DNA from: Streptomyces aurantiogriseus
GTDB taxonomy: Bacteria; Actinomycetota; Actinomycetes; Streptomycetales; Streptomycetaceae
Assembly: GCF_014649375.1 (NCBI RefSeq)
Contig: NZ_BMSX01000001.1
Location: 124,001-188,000 of the forward strand
DNA: 64,000 nt
Direction of reading: 5' to 3'
Shown: in pieces, positions 8,346 to 17,346 of the stretch
How positions within the stretch are numbered: position 1 is the first letter of the stretch
Layout of the letters: each line of letters begins with the position of its first letter
Notes under the pieces: generated by a model
Told to the model about the DNA's origin: nothing
Seen by the model: only the letters and a program-made list of their open reading frames with translations
Database searches by the model: none
Translations under genes and position numbers: made by a program

Positions 8346-8724
8346 GCGGTTCCTCCAGTAGGGCGGTGATCGCGGCCTTGGGGACCTCGACCACGGTCTC
8401 GTAATCCGGAATCTCCATCTGGGCCAGCGCCTCGGGGGCGGTCACCTCGCGGCCCTGGACTACGAACGTACCGCTCGGCGTCAGGATCATGATCGGATCC
8501 TCGACGCGCCTGATCTCCCCGGCCGCCAGGCCGTCCTTGGTGAGGTGCTCGAACAGCTCTGTGGGCACCTCCACCGCCGTCTCCCCCTCCGGGATCTCAA
8601 GCTGCATCAGCAGGTCGTTCGCGAAGATCTTCCAGCCCTGGACGAGGTAGGTGTCCCGGTCCGTGGCGTACAGGGTCGGACAGTCGCCGACCGTGGAGTT
8701 CTTACCAAGGAACCGTAGCTTCAT
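8305..8724 (-). CDS. Conserved hypothetical protein with an internal tandem duplication
   Basis: 139 aa. Two homologous halves are visible: TYLVQGWKIFANDLLMQLEI..PEGETAVEVP and TFVVQGREVTAPEALAQMEI..PDYETVVEVP, each followed by an amphipathic helix. This suggests a duplicated ~50-residue module. It is the first gene of the minus-strand regulatory operon (then DUF6879, XRE, DUF397) and is divergent from the genes that lead to the lanthipeptide cluster. No catalytic motif is seen. Confidence 0.75.
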   Translation of the reverse strand: MKLRFLGKNSTVGDCPTLYATDRDTYLVQGWKIFANDLLMQLEIPEGETAVEVPTELFEHLTKDGLAAGEIRRVEDPIMILTPSGTFVVQGREVTAPEALAQMEIPDYETVVEVPKAAITALLEEPRGADLQRQAQPAL

Positions 8725-8922
8725 GGTCGTTCTCCTGTCTGCTGCCTTGCTTGGGTTTGCGCGACATGACGATGGTCGATGGGCCGTTGTGGGCCGTCAA
8801 TCAGCTTGCTGCAAACTCGCGCAATCTTCTTGGGGCTTGGGGTACCGCCGCTCTACGTTCGTCTCCGAACCCGAGCAACCGAGGCAGTCGCTGCAGGTTG
8901 CGGTACCGAGGGGAGATGCGTG

Positions 8923-9291
8923 GTGAGCACCGTGACGGACAGACGCAAGGCTCCAGCCGTCGACAAGCAGCCCATCGACACGGAGCTGATCGCGGACAGC
9001 ACCGACGCCGCCCTGAGGATGAAGCTGGGCACCTCCACCCGCGAGAGCATCGACATCAGGACCACGGCCGTCATCGAGCAGCTGAACCGGCTTCTCGGCG
9101 TGGACCTGGGCGCGGACGAGGACCCCGACATTAGGAGTCTGGTCAGCCGGGCGAACAAGCTGCTGGAGCTGTCAGCGCGTCCTACGAAGGAGACGCCGGC
9201 CTTCAGCGCCTTCTTCTATATGCGCGACGTCGCCAGTCTTACCCGTCGGCTGCTGTGGGTCTGCCCGGAGGCAGGCAGCCATGCGCCCTGA
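8923..9291 (+). CDS. Small hypothetical protein, first gene of the lanthipeptide-side operon
   Basis: About 122 aa from GTG 8923; GTG 8920 is adjacent and GAGGGGAG lies about 8 nt upstream. Charged and helical (DTELIADSTDAALRMKLGTS, IRTTAVIEQLNRLLGVDLGADEDP). No known domain was recognised. It is followed with an 11-bp overlap by the next gene and begins the plus-strand run 8923-17046. Confidence 0.65.
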   Translation: MSTVTDRRKAPAVDKQPIDTELIADSTDAALRMKLGTSTRESIDIRTTAVIEQLNRLLGVDLGADEDPDIRSLVSRANKLLELSARPTKETPAFSAFFYMRDVASLTRRLLWVCPEAGSHAP

Positions 9292-9688
9292 TCACCCCGT
9301 GCTCCTTCACGTCTCTCCCACGCCGGCACGCGCCGTCTGCGAGCCTGAGTCCGGGTTCTGGTGCGAGTGGCGTCACGCGGACGGGCGGCGCATCAGCTGT
9401 GCCGCACAGCCGACCGCCGCCTCGGCTGTCCGATGGGCACGCATTCAAGTCCGTGTCATCGCCTCGGCCGCTGAGCCGGCCTTCATCGACCTTCTCGTGG
9501 ACCGACGTGCCCAGAGCTGGCGGGACGCTGCCTCAGCTCTTCAACAGGGTTTGGATTTCACGCTGCCGCTCGCAGCGGGGCCGTACTCCTTCGTGTGGCA
9601 TGCGCGCCCCGTCGCCTTTCTGCCCCTCGTCGGCGGCAACCCGATGCCCCATCTCCATCTCCCGGGAGGAGGCCCGCCATGGGGGTGA
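9281..9688 (+). CDS. Hypothetical protein
   Basis: 135 aa, overlapping both neighbours by about 10 bp, which argues for one operon. It contains FWCEWRHADGRRISCAAQPTAA and a later hydrophobic YSFVWHARPVAFLPLVGG. No family is recognised. The translational coupling with the flanking small genes supports expression. Confidence 0.6.
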   Translation: MRPDHPVLLHVSPTPARAVCEPESGFWCEWRHADGRRISCAAQPTAASAVRWARIQVRVIASAAEPAFIDLLVDRRAQSWRDAASALQQGLDFTLPLAAGPYSFVWHARPVAFLPLVGGNPMPHLHLPGGGPPWG

Positions 9689-9972
9689 GGCCAGGAGAGT
9701 TGTGGAGCCGTTTCGACTGGGCGAACGGCAGCTGCTTCAGGTGCGAGCAGACGAACGTCCCCGTGGCCGAGGTCGGCGAGATCACGGTGGCGGGCACGGT
9801 GCTTCCCCTCTGCGCCTGCCAGTGGTGCGTCTTCAGGCTCGAACAGCTCCACTGGACGATGAGCGAGCGCGCCGCCCGCCAGCGGAATGCCCCGGCTCCC
9901 GCACAGCCCATCCCCCTCAGCCAGTGGCCCACCAAGGTGCCACTCAACAGACCGCCCGCCCACGTCGCGTAG
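9679..9972 (+). CDS. Small putative zinc-binding protein (CxxC pairs)
   Basis: 97 aa from ATG 9679, preceded by GGGAGGAGG. Four cysteines are arranged as CFRCEQ and CACQWCVF, 25-30 residues apart, which suggests a zinc ribbon or knuckle, followed by a helix (LEQLHWTMSERAARQR). It overlaps the previous gene by 10 bp. The function is unknown; it could be a regulator or an accessory protein of the peptide cluster. Confidence 0.65.
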   Translation: MGVRPGELWSRFDWANGSCFRCEQTNVPVAEVGEITVAGTVLPLCACQWCVFRLEQLHWTMSERAARQRNAPAPAQPIPLSQWPTKVPLNRPPAHVA

Positions 9973-10099
9973 GAGAACGGCCGCGTCCTGGGTGGGCCTT
10001 CAACCCCGCTCCCGCTGTTCGAGCTGGAGGTATCCCCGACCTCAGAAGGACAGGTCACAGCGGGAACGGGCAGCACCGCCACAAGAAGAGAGAGCCGCC

Positions 10100-10270
10100 T
10101 TGGCTACCGAGGAACCAGACGACGACACGTTGTTCGACCTGATCGGCGCTGTCGGCGCCGGAATCAATGCCAGTAAGGACGAGCGCCTTCCCCTTGACGT
10201 GCGCGAACTCGCCGCTGACCTGGCCGACAACACCGCAGACAGGCTGGCCCAGTTCAAGAAGACGACGTAG
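10100..10270 (+). CDS. Small acidic hypothetical protein (56 aa)
   Basis: The TTG start at 10100 follows an AAGAGAGAG stretch. The product, with segments EEPDDDTLFDLIGAVGAGIN and DVRELAADLADNTADRLAQ, is acidic and helical. It lies 20 bp before the methyltransferase gene of the FxLD cluster and is in the same direction. No cysteine and no FxLD leader motif, so it is not a second precursor. Role unknown. Confidence 0.55.
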   Translation: MATEEPDDDTLFDLIGAVGAGINASKDERLPLDVRELAADLADNTADRLAQFKKTT

Positions 10271-10290
10271 TGCCGAGAAGGAGAATGCTT

Positions 10291-11538
10291 GTGAATGACA
10301 CTCCCGCCCCAACGTCCGAGAAGCACAACGCCCCCGCATCCGAACAGCAGATGCGCGATGCCATGGTGGAGCGGCTGATCGAACTGGGGGCCGCGCGCAG
10401 TGGCCGCGTCGTGGCCGCGTTCCGTTCGGTACCCCGGCACCTAGCCACCCCCGAAGTGGACATGGCCAAGACCTACGAGGCCGAGTTCGCCCCGGTCACG
10501 AAGACGGATGCGACGGGCGTGAACATCAGCTCGGTGTCCGCCCCGCGCATCCAGGCCATGCAGATCGAGCAGGCGGACATCCAGCCGGGGATGAACGTCC
10601 TGGAGATCGGCTCCGGCGGGGTGAACGCGGCCTACCTGGCCGAGATGGTGGGCAAGCAGGGCCGCGTCGTCACGATGGACATCGACCACGACGTCACCCA
10701 GCGTGCCGAGGAGTTCCTCAAGGCAACCGGCTACGACCGGATCGTTACCGTGATCACAGCCGACGGCGAGCATGGCGTAGCCGGCCACGCCCCGTACGAC
10801 CGCATCGTCGTCACCGTGCAGGCCGCCGACATCCCGCCCGCCTGGGTCCACCAGCTGAAGGAGGGTGGTCGGCTCGTGGTGCCGCTGCGGATGCGCGGCA
10901 TGACCCGCACGGTGGCGTTCGTCCGCGACAGGGAGCGGCTCGTCAGTGACGGGTTCGAGCTGTGCGGGTTCGTGCCGATGCAGGGCGTTGGGGAGAACCG
11001 TGTGCGCCTGGTATTGCTCCACGACGTGGAAGAGGAGGAGATCGCCCTCCGCCTCGACGGACATCCCGAGCCCGACGCCGCGTCCCTGCGGGTGGCCTTG
11101 GGCATGCCCCGTGTCGAGGCATGGTCGGGCGTCACCGTGGCCGGCGACGAGTCCACCGAGCACCTGGACCTGTGGCTGACCACCGCCCTCGACAACCTCC
11201 CCTTGATGGCTGCCAAGATCGGCGCACGGAAGCGTGGTCTGGTCGGCTCCGCGTCGCCGATCGGCGTCCCCACGCTGGTGGGCGGAGACAGCTTCGCCTA
11301 CCGCACCGCGCGCCCCACCGACGACCCCGACCGGTACGAGCTCGGGGCGATCGGCCACGGGCCGCAGGGACAGAAGGTCGCGGACCGTCTGGTGGAGGAG
11401 ATCCAGATCTGGCACAGCGACCACCGGACCCACCGTGCGCACATCGAGGTCCACCCGGCGGGTACGCCGGACGACCGGCTTCCCGCAGGCCGGCTCGTCG
11501 ACCGGCCCCACACCAGGGTCACGATCACCTGGCCGTGA
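10291..11538 (+). CDS. FxLD-system methyltransferase (PCMT/isoaspartate-type) for lanthipeptides
   Basis: 415 aa from GTG 10291, with GAAGGAG about 8 nt upstream; in-frame starts at 10270 and 10285 are less well placed. The N-terminal region has the protein L-isoaspartate O-methyltransferase fold: VPRHLATPE, then SSVSAPRIQAMQIEQADIQ, and the SAM motif VLEIGSGGVNAAYLA. A C-terminal extension of ~190 residues is typical of the TIGR 'methyltransferase, FxLD system' family. The related OlvSA enzyme methylates a peptide Asp in a class I lanthipeptide and so produces isoaspartate through a succinimide. The precursor next door has Asp residues in its Ser/Thr/Cys-rich core, so the same modification is likely. 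Confidence 0.9.
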   Translation: MNDTPAPTSEKHNAPASEQQMRDAMVERLIELGAARSGRVVAAFRSVPRHLATPEVDMAKTYEAEFAPVTKTDATGVNISSVSAPRIQAMQIEQADIQPGMNVLEIGSGGVNAAYLAEMVGKQGRVVTMDIDHDVTQRAEEFLKATGYDRIVTVITADGEHGVAGHAPYDRIVVTVQAADIPPAWVHQLKEGGRLVVPLRMRGMTRTVAFVRDRERLVSDGFELCGFVPMQGVGENRVRLVLLHDVEEEEIALRLDGHPEPDAASLRVALGMPRVEAWSGVTVAGDESTEHLDLWLTTALDNLPLMAAKIGARKRGLVGSASPIGVPTLVGGDSFAYRTARPTDDPDRYELGAIGHGPQGQKVADRLVEEIQIWHSDHRTHRAHIEVHPAGTPDDRLPAGRLVDRPHTRVTITWP

Positions 11539-11607
11539 CGCCGTCGGCGGCGCCACGGCCAGGCCAGCACAGCACATCCCACCCGCCTTTCCCGTGAGGA
11601 GTACGTG

Positions 11608-11802
11608 ATGGCACCGCAGAACCCCACGTCAACGTTGAAGGCCGCGACCGACTACAGCACCAACACCAGGTCGGACTTCGACCTCAACATCGAGACCCTC
11701 GCATCCGCCCCGGTCATCGGCTCGCTGCTGAACGACACCAGCGACAACTGCACCTCCACCTGCCAGTCCGCCTGCACCAACAGCACCTGCATCGGCGGCT
11801 GA
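11608..11802 (+). CDS. FxLD-family lanthipeptide precursor peptide
   Basis: 64 aa from ATG 11608 (GAGGAG 6 nt upstream; a GTG at 11605 is too close). The leader contains the FDLNIE box that defines the FxLD family and is used for recognition by the dehydratase. The C-terminal part, NDTSDNCTSTCQSACTNST then CIGG, has four Cys and many Ser/Thr, enough for up to four (methyl)lanthionine rings. Two Asp residues (in ND and SD) are possible targets of the methyltransferase. The leader cleavage site cannot be fixed; ASAPVIGSLL lies between leader box and ring region. Confidence 0.93.
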   Translation: MAPQNPTSTLKAATDYSTNTRSDFDLNIETLASAPVIGSLLNDTSDNCTSTCQSACTNSTCIGG

Positions 11803-11874
11803 CCCACCAGGGGCCGGGCGACATCCGATGCGCCCGGCCCCGCGCACCACCGTGACGAAGAAGGAGGCACAGCG

Positions 11875-14800
11875 ATGTACCACGCAATCGACGCAAGCAT
11901 GATCCGCGCATCAGTCTTCCCGCTGGCAGCGACGCTTCCTCCTTGGCCCGACCTGGATGGGGAAGCCCCCGCCGACGTCGAACGCCGGCGCGACTGGATC
12001 TCCCAGGTCTGGGCGGACGACACCCGGGCTGGCGCCATCGAGTTCGCCGCGCCGCTCCTCGCCGCCGCCATCCGCGACGTGCTCAACGGAGAGCGGCAAC
12101 GGCCGCGCACCGTCCGGCGCACCGCAGCCTCGCTCGCCCGCTACCTGCTGCGCATGCAGCACCGCGCCACACCGTTCGGGCTGTTCGCCGGCCCCGCCCC
12201 CGTGAACATCGGCGGTACGGCTCGGGTGACATGGGGGAAGGAGCACGGTGCTTTCGCCCGGGCCGATGCCGAGTGGTTGAACGCCGCCATCACCACCCTG
12301 GAAGGCAACCGGGAGGTGCTGCGACGCCTGCCCGTGATGGCAGATCCGACCTGCACGGTACGGGGCAATCGGGTGGCAGTACCGCACCAGTCCGGCACGA
12401 ATGGCCCCACCGACACCACACTGCGACGAACCCGAGCCGTGGAAACGGTGCTCACCTTGGCCCGTACGCCGATCACGGTCGGCGACCTCGTGGCCAAACT
12501 CCACGGCGACTACCCGGATACGCCGACTGCGGTGATCGAGGACATGGTGTCCAGCCTCGTCGCCCATCGCGTCCTGCTGACGAGCCTCCACGCCCCCATG
12601 ACGTGCGACGACGCGCTCGGACATCTCATCGCGCAGCTGGACGCCACAGGTGCCACCGCCACATCAGGTAAGGCGGAGACAGCCGAGAAGCTGCGAAAGA
12701 TCCACCAGCTCCTCACCCTCCACGACATCGCTGCCCAGGATGAGCAGCAGGCCCTACGCATCCAGGCAGCTGCGCGGATGAACACCCTCACCGACGCCAC
12801 CACCCACACCCTGGTCGTGAACGTGCGCCCCGACTGCGACATCGTCCTGCCAACAGCGGTCACGCGCGAGGCAGAGCGTGCCCTGGAGGTCATCTCCCGC
12901 ATTTCGCCGTACCCGAACGGCTCTCCGGCATGGCAGGACTACCGCGCGCGGTTCCTGGAGCGCTACAGCATGGGCTTGATCGTCCCCCTGCGCGACCTCA
13001 CCGACCCGGACACCGGCCTCGGCTTCCCCGTCGGCTACCGGGGCACGGTCCTGAAGCGGCCGGTGCTGGCCACTTCCCGCCGCGACGACCACCTCCTCGC
13101 CCTCGCCCAGTCGGCGGCCCTCAACGATCGGCGCGAAGTCGTCCTCACCGAGGAGGACATCGAGGCCATGTCACTCGGGGAACCCACTCAGCTGCCCGCG
13201 CACGTCGAACTGTGCTTCACCGTGCTGTCCCCCTCACTGGAGGACCTGGAGCACGGCCGGTTCGACCTGGTCACCGCCGGGCTGTCCCTCGCGGCCGGCA
13301 CGACGACGGGCCGTTTCCTGACGATGCTGGACCAGCCGGACCGCGAGCGGATGACCGCCGAGTACGCCGCCCTGCCAACGCTGGCCGCCGGAGCCGTACG
13401 CGGGCAGGTGTCCAGCCCACCCCTGCGCATCCCGACCCGCAACGTCGGCCGCGCCCCGGCCGTCGTCCCGCACGTCCTCTCGGTCGGCGAGCACAACCCG
13501 GACGCCACCCTCGACCTGGACGACCTCGGCATCGTCGCCGACTCCCGACGCCTCTACCTGCTCTCCCGCTCCACCGGTCAGCTCGTCGAGCCCTCGGTCA
13601 TGAACGCCGTGGAACTAAGCAGCGCCACCCATCCCCTCGTCCGCTTCGTCACCGAACTGCACCGCTCCCACACCGCCATCCTCACCCCCTTCGCCTGGGG
13701 TGCGGCGGCCCGGCTGCCGTTCCTGCCCGAAGTCCGCGTCGGCCGCACCATCCTGTCCGCCGCCTGCTGGCGGCTGAACGCACGCGACCTCTCCGACGAC
13801 AGTCGCGACTGGATGTTCCGTTTCACCGACTGGCGCATCCGCTACGGCGTGCCCCGCACCGTGTACGTCGGCGGCAACGACCAACGGCTCCGCCTCGACC
13901 TCGACATCAGCGCCCACCGGCAACTCCTGCGCGCCGAACTGGACCGCCACGGAACGGTGACCGTGCACGAAGCGCCCGACGAGGCGGCGTTCGGCTGGGT
14001 CGGCCGCGCCCACGAAATCACCGTGTCCTTCGCTTCCGACCAACCGCTTTCCCCTGCGCCGATCAACCGCACTGCAACCGTCGTCCGCCATGACTCCAGC
14101 CGCCTGCCCGGCGCTGGCGAGTGGGCCTACCTGAAGCTGTACGGCAACGCCGACCGTGCACCCGAACTGCTGACCGCGCACCTCCCGCGCCTCCTCCACG
14201 GCAGGGGCGCCGACGCACCGACCTGGTGGTTCACCCGCTACAACGACCCCGACAGCCACCTCCGGCTGCGACTCCGCCTCCCGAACCCGAACGCCTTCCG
14301 TGACGTGGCGCAGCAAGTCGCCGCCTGGGCAGGTGAGCTGCGCGCGGAGGGCCTGCTCCAACGCGTCCAGTGGGACACCGACGAGCCGGAAACCGGCCGC
14401 TACGGCGCCGGCCCCGCCCTCACCGCAGCCGAACAGGTCTTCGCCGCAGACTCCGCCGCCGCCCTCGCACAGATGGCCCTCCCCATCCCCGACAGCCTCC
14501 GGCCCGCCGTCACCGCCAGCAGCTTCGTCGACATCGCCGACGCCTTCCTCGGCTCCCCAGCGGACGGACAAGCATGGCTTACGACGAACCTCTTGAAGAA
14601 CGACGGCGAAGCCACCACCCGCGACGTACTCTCCGCCGCCGTCCGCTTCTCTGCCCCAGGCCCCGACCGCGGGGCCCTGCGAGCCTTGCCCAACAGTGAG
14701 CACTTGGTCATGACGTGGGCCCGGCGTCGCACCGCCCTGACTGCCTACCGCCAGGCTCTCGAAGCGCATGGTGCCGACTCCACCGCGGTTCTTCCGTCCC

Positions 14801-14922
14801 TCCTGCACATGCACCACAACCGGGTCGCCGGCATCGCCCCCGACGCCGAAGCCATCTGCCGCCGCCTGGCCCGCGCCGCTGCCCTTTCCTGGACCGCAAG
14901 AGAAGAAGGAGCCCTGCGGTGA
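11875..14922 (+). CDS. lanB: LanB-type lantibiotic dehydratase (full length)
   Basis: 1015 aa. The N-terminal dehydratase region starts with the family's RATPFGLFAG at residues 97-106. The glutamylation/elimination domains follow, and the last ~270 residues are a SpaB_C-type elimination domain (GEWAYLKLYGNADRAPELL, WWFTRYNDPDSHLRLRLRLP). This enzyme uses glutamyl-tRNA to dehydrate Ser/Thr of the precursor. It lies 72 bp after the precursor gene and its stop overlaps the LanC start by 4 bp, so stoichiometric synthesis is likely. Confidence 0.95.
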   Translation: MYHAIDASMIRASVFPLAATLPPWPDLDGEAPADVERRRDWISQVWADDTRAGAIEFAAPLLAAAIRDVLNGERQRPRTVRRTAASLARYLLRMQHRATPFGLFAGPAPVNIGGTARVTWGKEHGAFARADAEWLNAAITTLEGNREVLRRLPVMADPTCTVRGNRVAVPHQSGTNGPTDTTLRRTRAVETVLTLARTPITVGDLVAKLHGDYPDTPTAVIEDMVSSLVAHRVLLTSLHAPMTCDDALGHLIAQLDATGATATSGKAETAEKLRKIHQLLTLHDIAAQDEQQALRIQAAARMNTLTDATTHTLVVNVRPDCDIVLPTAVTREAERALEVISRISPYPNGSPAWQDYRARFLERYSMGLIVPLRDLTDPDTGLGFPVGYRGTVLKRPVLATSRRDDHLLALAQSAALNDRREVVLTEEDIEAMSLGEPTQLPAHVELCFTVLSPSLEDLEHGRFDLVTAGLSLAAGTTTGRFLTMLDQPDRERMTAEYAALPTLAAGAVRGQVSSPPLRIPTRNVGRAPAVVPHVLSVGEHNPDATLDLDDLGIVADSRRLYLLSRSTGQLVEPSVMNAVELSSATHPLVRFVTELHRSHTAILTPFAWGAAARLPFLPEVRVGRTILSAACWRLNARDLSDDSRDWMFRFTDWRIRYGVPRTVYVGGNDQRLRLDLDISAHRQLLRAELDRHGTVTVHEAPDEAAFGWVGRAHEITVSFASDQPLSPAPINRTATVVRHDSSRLPGAGEWAYLKLYGNADRAPELLTAHLPRLLHGRGADAPTWWFTRYNDPDSHLRLRLRLPNPNAFRDVAQQVAAWAGELRAEGLLQRVQWDTDEPETGRYGAGPALTAAEQVFAADSAAALAQMALPIPDSLRPAVTASSFVDIADAFLGSPADGQAWLTTNLLKNDGEATTRDVLSAAVRFSAPGPDRGALRALPNSEHLVMTWARRRTALTAYRQALEAHGADSTAVLPSLLHMHHNRVAGIAPDAEAICRRLARAAALSWTAREEGALR

Positions 14923-16067
14923 CCACCGCTCCGCCCGCCCTGGACACGGACGCCATCCTCCGGCAGTCCCTCGCCCGAGGCTCCCTCGGTATTGCACTGC
15001 TCCATGTCGAACGCGCTCGCCAGGGCACCGGATCCTGGCAGACCGCCCACCGGCAACTCGTTTCTGTCGGCGCCTTGTTGGACGGCGACGAGACGGGCCT
15101 GTTCCTCGGCGCACCCGCGATGGCGTACGTGCTGCACTGGACCGCCGACGGCAGCAACCGGTACTTCGGCGCCCTGCAGACCCTCGACCGGATCATCGCC
15201 GCTCACACCCGACGCCGACTGGCAGCAGCTCACGCCCGCATCGACCGCGGCGAGCCGACCACCTTCGCCGAGTACGACCTCCTGCGCGGCCTGACCGGCC
15301 TCGGCGCCCTCCTCCTGCGCCGCGCCCCCGAGGGCGACGAACTGAAGGGCGTACTGGAGTACCTGGTACGCCTGACCGAGCCACTCCCCACCGCCGACGG
15401 GCGCACCCGCCTGGGCTGGTGGGTGAGCCACAGTCCCGTCAATCTCAGTGCTCCCACCCCTGGCGGCCACGCCAATGCCGGCCTCGCCCACGGCATCACC
15501 GGCCCTCTCGCCCTGCTCGCACTCGCCAAGCTCCGCGGCATCACCGTGCCCGGCCACGAGAAGGCGATGCTGCGGATCTGCCGCTGGCTGGACCGGATAC
15601 GAGTGAACGACCACCGAGGCACCCGCTGGCCACGCTGGATCACCGGCACCACCAGCGTGCCCCCGCACCTGGCCGCCCCCTCCTGGTGCTACGGCACCCC
15701 CGGCCTGGCCCGCGCCCAACAACTCGCCGCTCTCGCCCTGAACGACCCCGACCGCAAACGCATGGCCGAACGAGCACTCCTCTACTGCCTTGCCGATCCC
15801 ACCCAGCTCAACCAACTCACCAGCCGCGGCCTGTGCCACGGCCTCGGCGGCCTGCTCCGCCTCGTCCAACGCGTCACTCAGGACGCCGACGAACCACGAG
15901 CCTTCGTCCACTACCTGCCACAGCTCACCGAACGCTTCCTCACCACCGAACCTCCAGCCGAGACCGGCTTCCTCAACGGCTCGGTCGGCGCAACCCTCGC
16001 CTTCCAGAACATCCAAGAAGGCACCCTCCCCACCAGCGACTGGGACGCCTGCCTCCTCCTCATCTGA
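14919..16067 (+). CDS. lanC: LanC-type lanthionine cyclase
   Basis: 382 aa from GTG 14919, which overlaps the LanB stop and follows AGAAGGAG. The zinc ligands of LanC enzymes are visible: a Cys in SWCYGTPG, and Cys-His in GLCHGLGGLL. The upstream AHGITGPLALLALAKL segment is the conserved AHG motif. The protein catalyses Michael addition of Cys thiols onto dehydrated residues to form the rings. Confidence 0.94.
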   Translation: MTTAPPALDTDAILRQSLARGSLGIALLHVERARQGTGSWQTAHRQLVSVGALLDGDETGLFLGAPAMAYVLHWTADGSNRYFGALQTLDRIIAAHTRRRLAAAHARIDRGEPTTFAEYDLLRGLTGLGALLLRRAPEGDELKGVLEYLVRLTEPLPTADGRTRLGWWVSHSPVNLSAPTPGGHANAGLAHGITGPLALLALAKLRGITVPGHEKAMLRICRWLDRIRVNDHRGTRWPRWITGTTSVPPHLAAPSWCYGTPGLARAQQLAALALNDPDRKRMAERALLYCLADPTQLNQLTSRGLCHGLGGLLRLVQRVTQDADEPRAFVHYLPQLTERFLTTEPPAETGFLNGSVGATLAFQNIQEGTLPTSDWDACLLLI

Positions 16068-16089
16068 CCCCGCCACCTGAAGGATCCGG

Positions 16090-17046
16090 ATGAACCTGAC
16101 CGACAGCAACACCATCGAGCAGGCCATCCTGGCCGTCCTCACCGGCACCCCGCTCACGGAGGCCGCTGGACGAGCGCAGACGTCGCCCGAGCGTCTCGCC
16201 GAGGCCACCGAGCGCTACCGCGCCGCCGGGCGAGCGGCACTCGATCTGCAACCCGCTGGCTGGTACCAGGTGAACATCGAGTTCACCGACTACCCCACGG
16301 CGGAACGAACCTTCAGCGCCTATCTCCTGCCCGCCTTGCGCAACGGGCTGATCGGAGCATGGTGGTTCGTGCGCAAGTACCCCTGCTGGCGCCTACGCGT
16401 CCAGCCGGGCCCAGGTACACAGATGGAGGACGCTATCGCGCACCTCACCGAAGTACTCGACAGGGCCCTGTCCTTGGGCGTCGCCAAACGGTGGTGGCCC
16501 TTCCTGTACGAGCCGGAAACCATCGCCTTCGGCGGCCCGTACGGCATGACGCTCGCCCACACCCTGTTCCACACCGACAGCGTCGGAGTCCTCGACTACC
16601 ACCAACACGTGACCGAAGGCACCAGCGGGCTCCCCGGCCCCAAAGAGACCTCCCTCCTCGTCACCACTCTGCTGCTGCGTGCCGCCGGGCTGGAGTGGGG
16701 CGAACAGGGAGACGTATGGGGGCAGGTCGAAGCACGACGCCCACTGCCCGTCGACGTGCACCACGACCAGGTCAGCAGCATAGTGGCCTCGGTACAGCGA
16801 CTCTTGACGCTCGACGCTGGCCCCGCACTCACCGACGGCCCACTCGCGCCGCTCGGGAACTGGGCGACCGGACTGGAACACTGCGGCCAAGCCCTCGCAG
16901 ACGCAGCACGCGCGGGCAACCTTCAGCTCGGCCTGCGCGGCATCCTGACCCGGCCCATCCTGTTCCACTGGAACCGGATGGGCTTCACCACCCGCCAACA
17001 GGCCGTCTGGGCACGCGCAGCCCGGGAAGCAATCCTCGGAAGTTGA
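16090..17046 (+). CDS. Stand-alone thiopeptide-type bacteriocin biosynthesis protein (SpaB_C-like)
   Basis: 318 aa. The segments WYQVNIEFTDYPTAERTFSA, WWFVRKYPCWRLRVQPG and FLYEPETIAFGG are hallmarks of the 'thiopeptide-type bacteriocin biosynthesis domain' family, related to the C-terminal domain of LanB. The cluster therefore has an elimination-type domain both fused to LanB and free. The free copy could act on a subset of residues or work with the methyltransferase. It is the last recognisable gene of the lanthipeptide operon. Confidence 0.9.
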   Translation: MNLTDSNTIEQAILAVLTGTPLTEAAGRAQTSPERLAEATERYRAAGRAALDLQPAGWYQVNIEFTDYPTAERTFSAYLLPALRNGLIGAWWFVRKYPCWRLRVQPGPGTQMEDAIAHLTEVLDRALSLGVAKRWWPFLYEPETIAFGGPYGMTLAHTLFHTDSVGVLDYHQHVTEGTSGLPGPKETSLLVTTLLLRAAGLEWGEQGDVWGQVEARRPLPVDVHHDQVSSIVASVQRLLTLDAGPALTDGPLAPLGNWATGLEHCGQALADAARAGNLQLGLRGILTRPILFHWNRMGFTTRQQAVWARAAREAILGS

Positions 17047-17295
17047 ACGTGGTCGGCGTCATGCAGTGGCCGATTGTCATGAGGCTGGTGGGGTGCAACC
17101 AGCCGCACTCATTCTGGTGTGTTCCCCGGCAGCAGGAAGAGAGGACAACGGACTTTGCCACACCGCCTACCCCGCCCCTGTTCCGCCCACCGTCCTACCA
17201 CGGCCCGGCTACCTGGATCGGTGGCGGGCCCTCTACGCCGCTGCCGCCGAGGAGCGCATCGTCAGAGCTCAGAATGCGGCCACCGAGCTCCGGCA

Positions 17296-17332
17296 CAGGC
17301 CCCGACCTGGGGTTTGCTGGTTGTCTAGACCA
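17296..17332 (+). other. Terminator-like sequence resembling the AICE att flank; probable junction
   Basis: In the gene-poor stretch 17047-17346, positions 17296-17332 match 43741-43777 (immediately after the left att of the AICE) at about 29 of 37 positions, including an identical TTGTCTAGACC with the rare TCTAGA. The preceding frame reads protein-like (PGYLDRWRALYAAAAEERIV) and is cut at this point. The SIP gene ends 15 bp further on. I read this as a worn recombination junction. Confidence 0.4.
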
Positions 17333-17346
17333 TTCTCGGACCGGCC

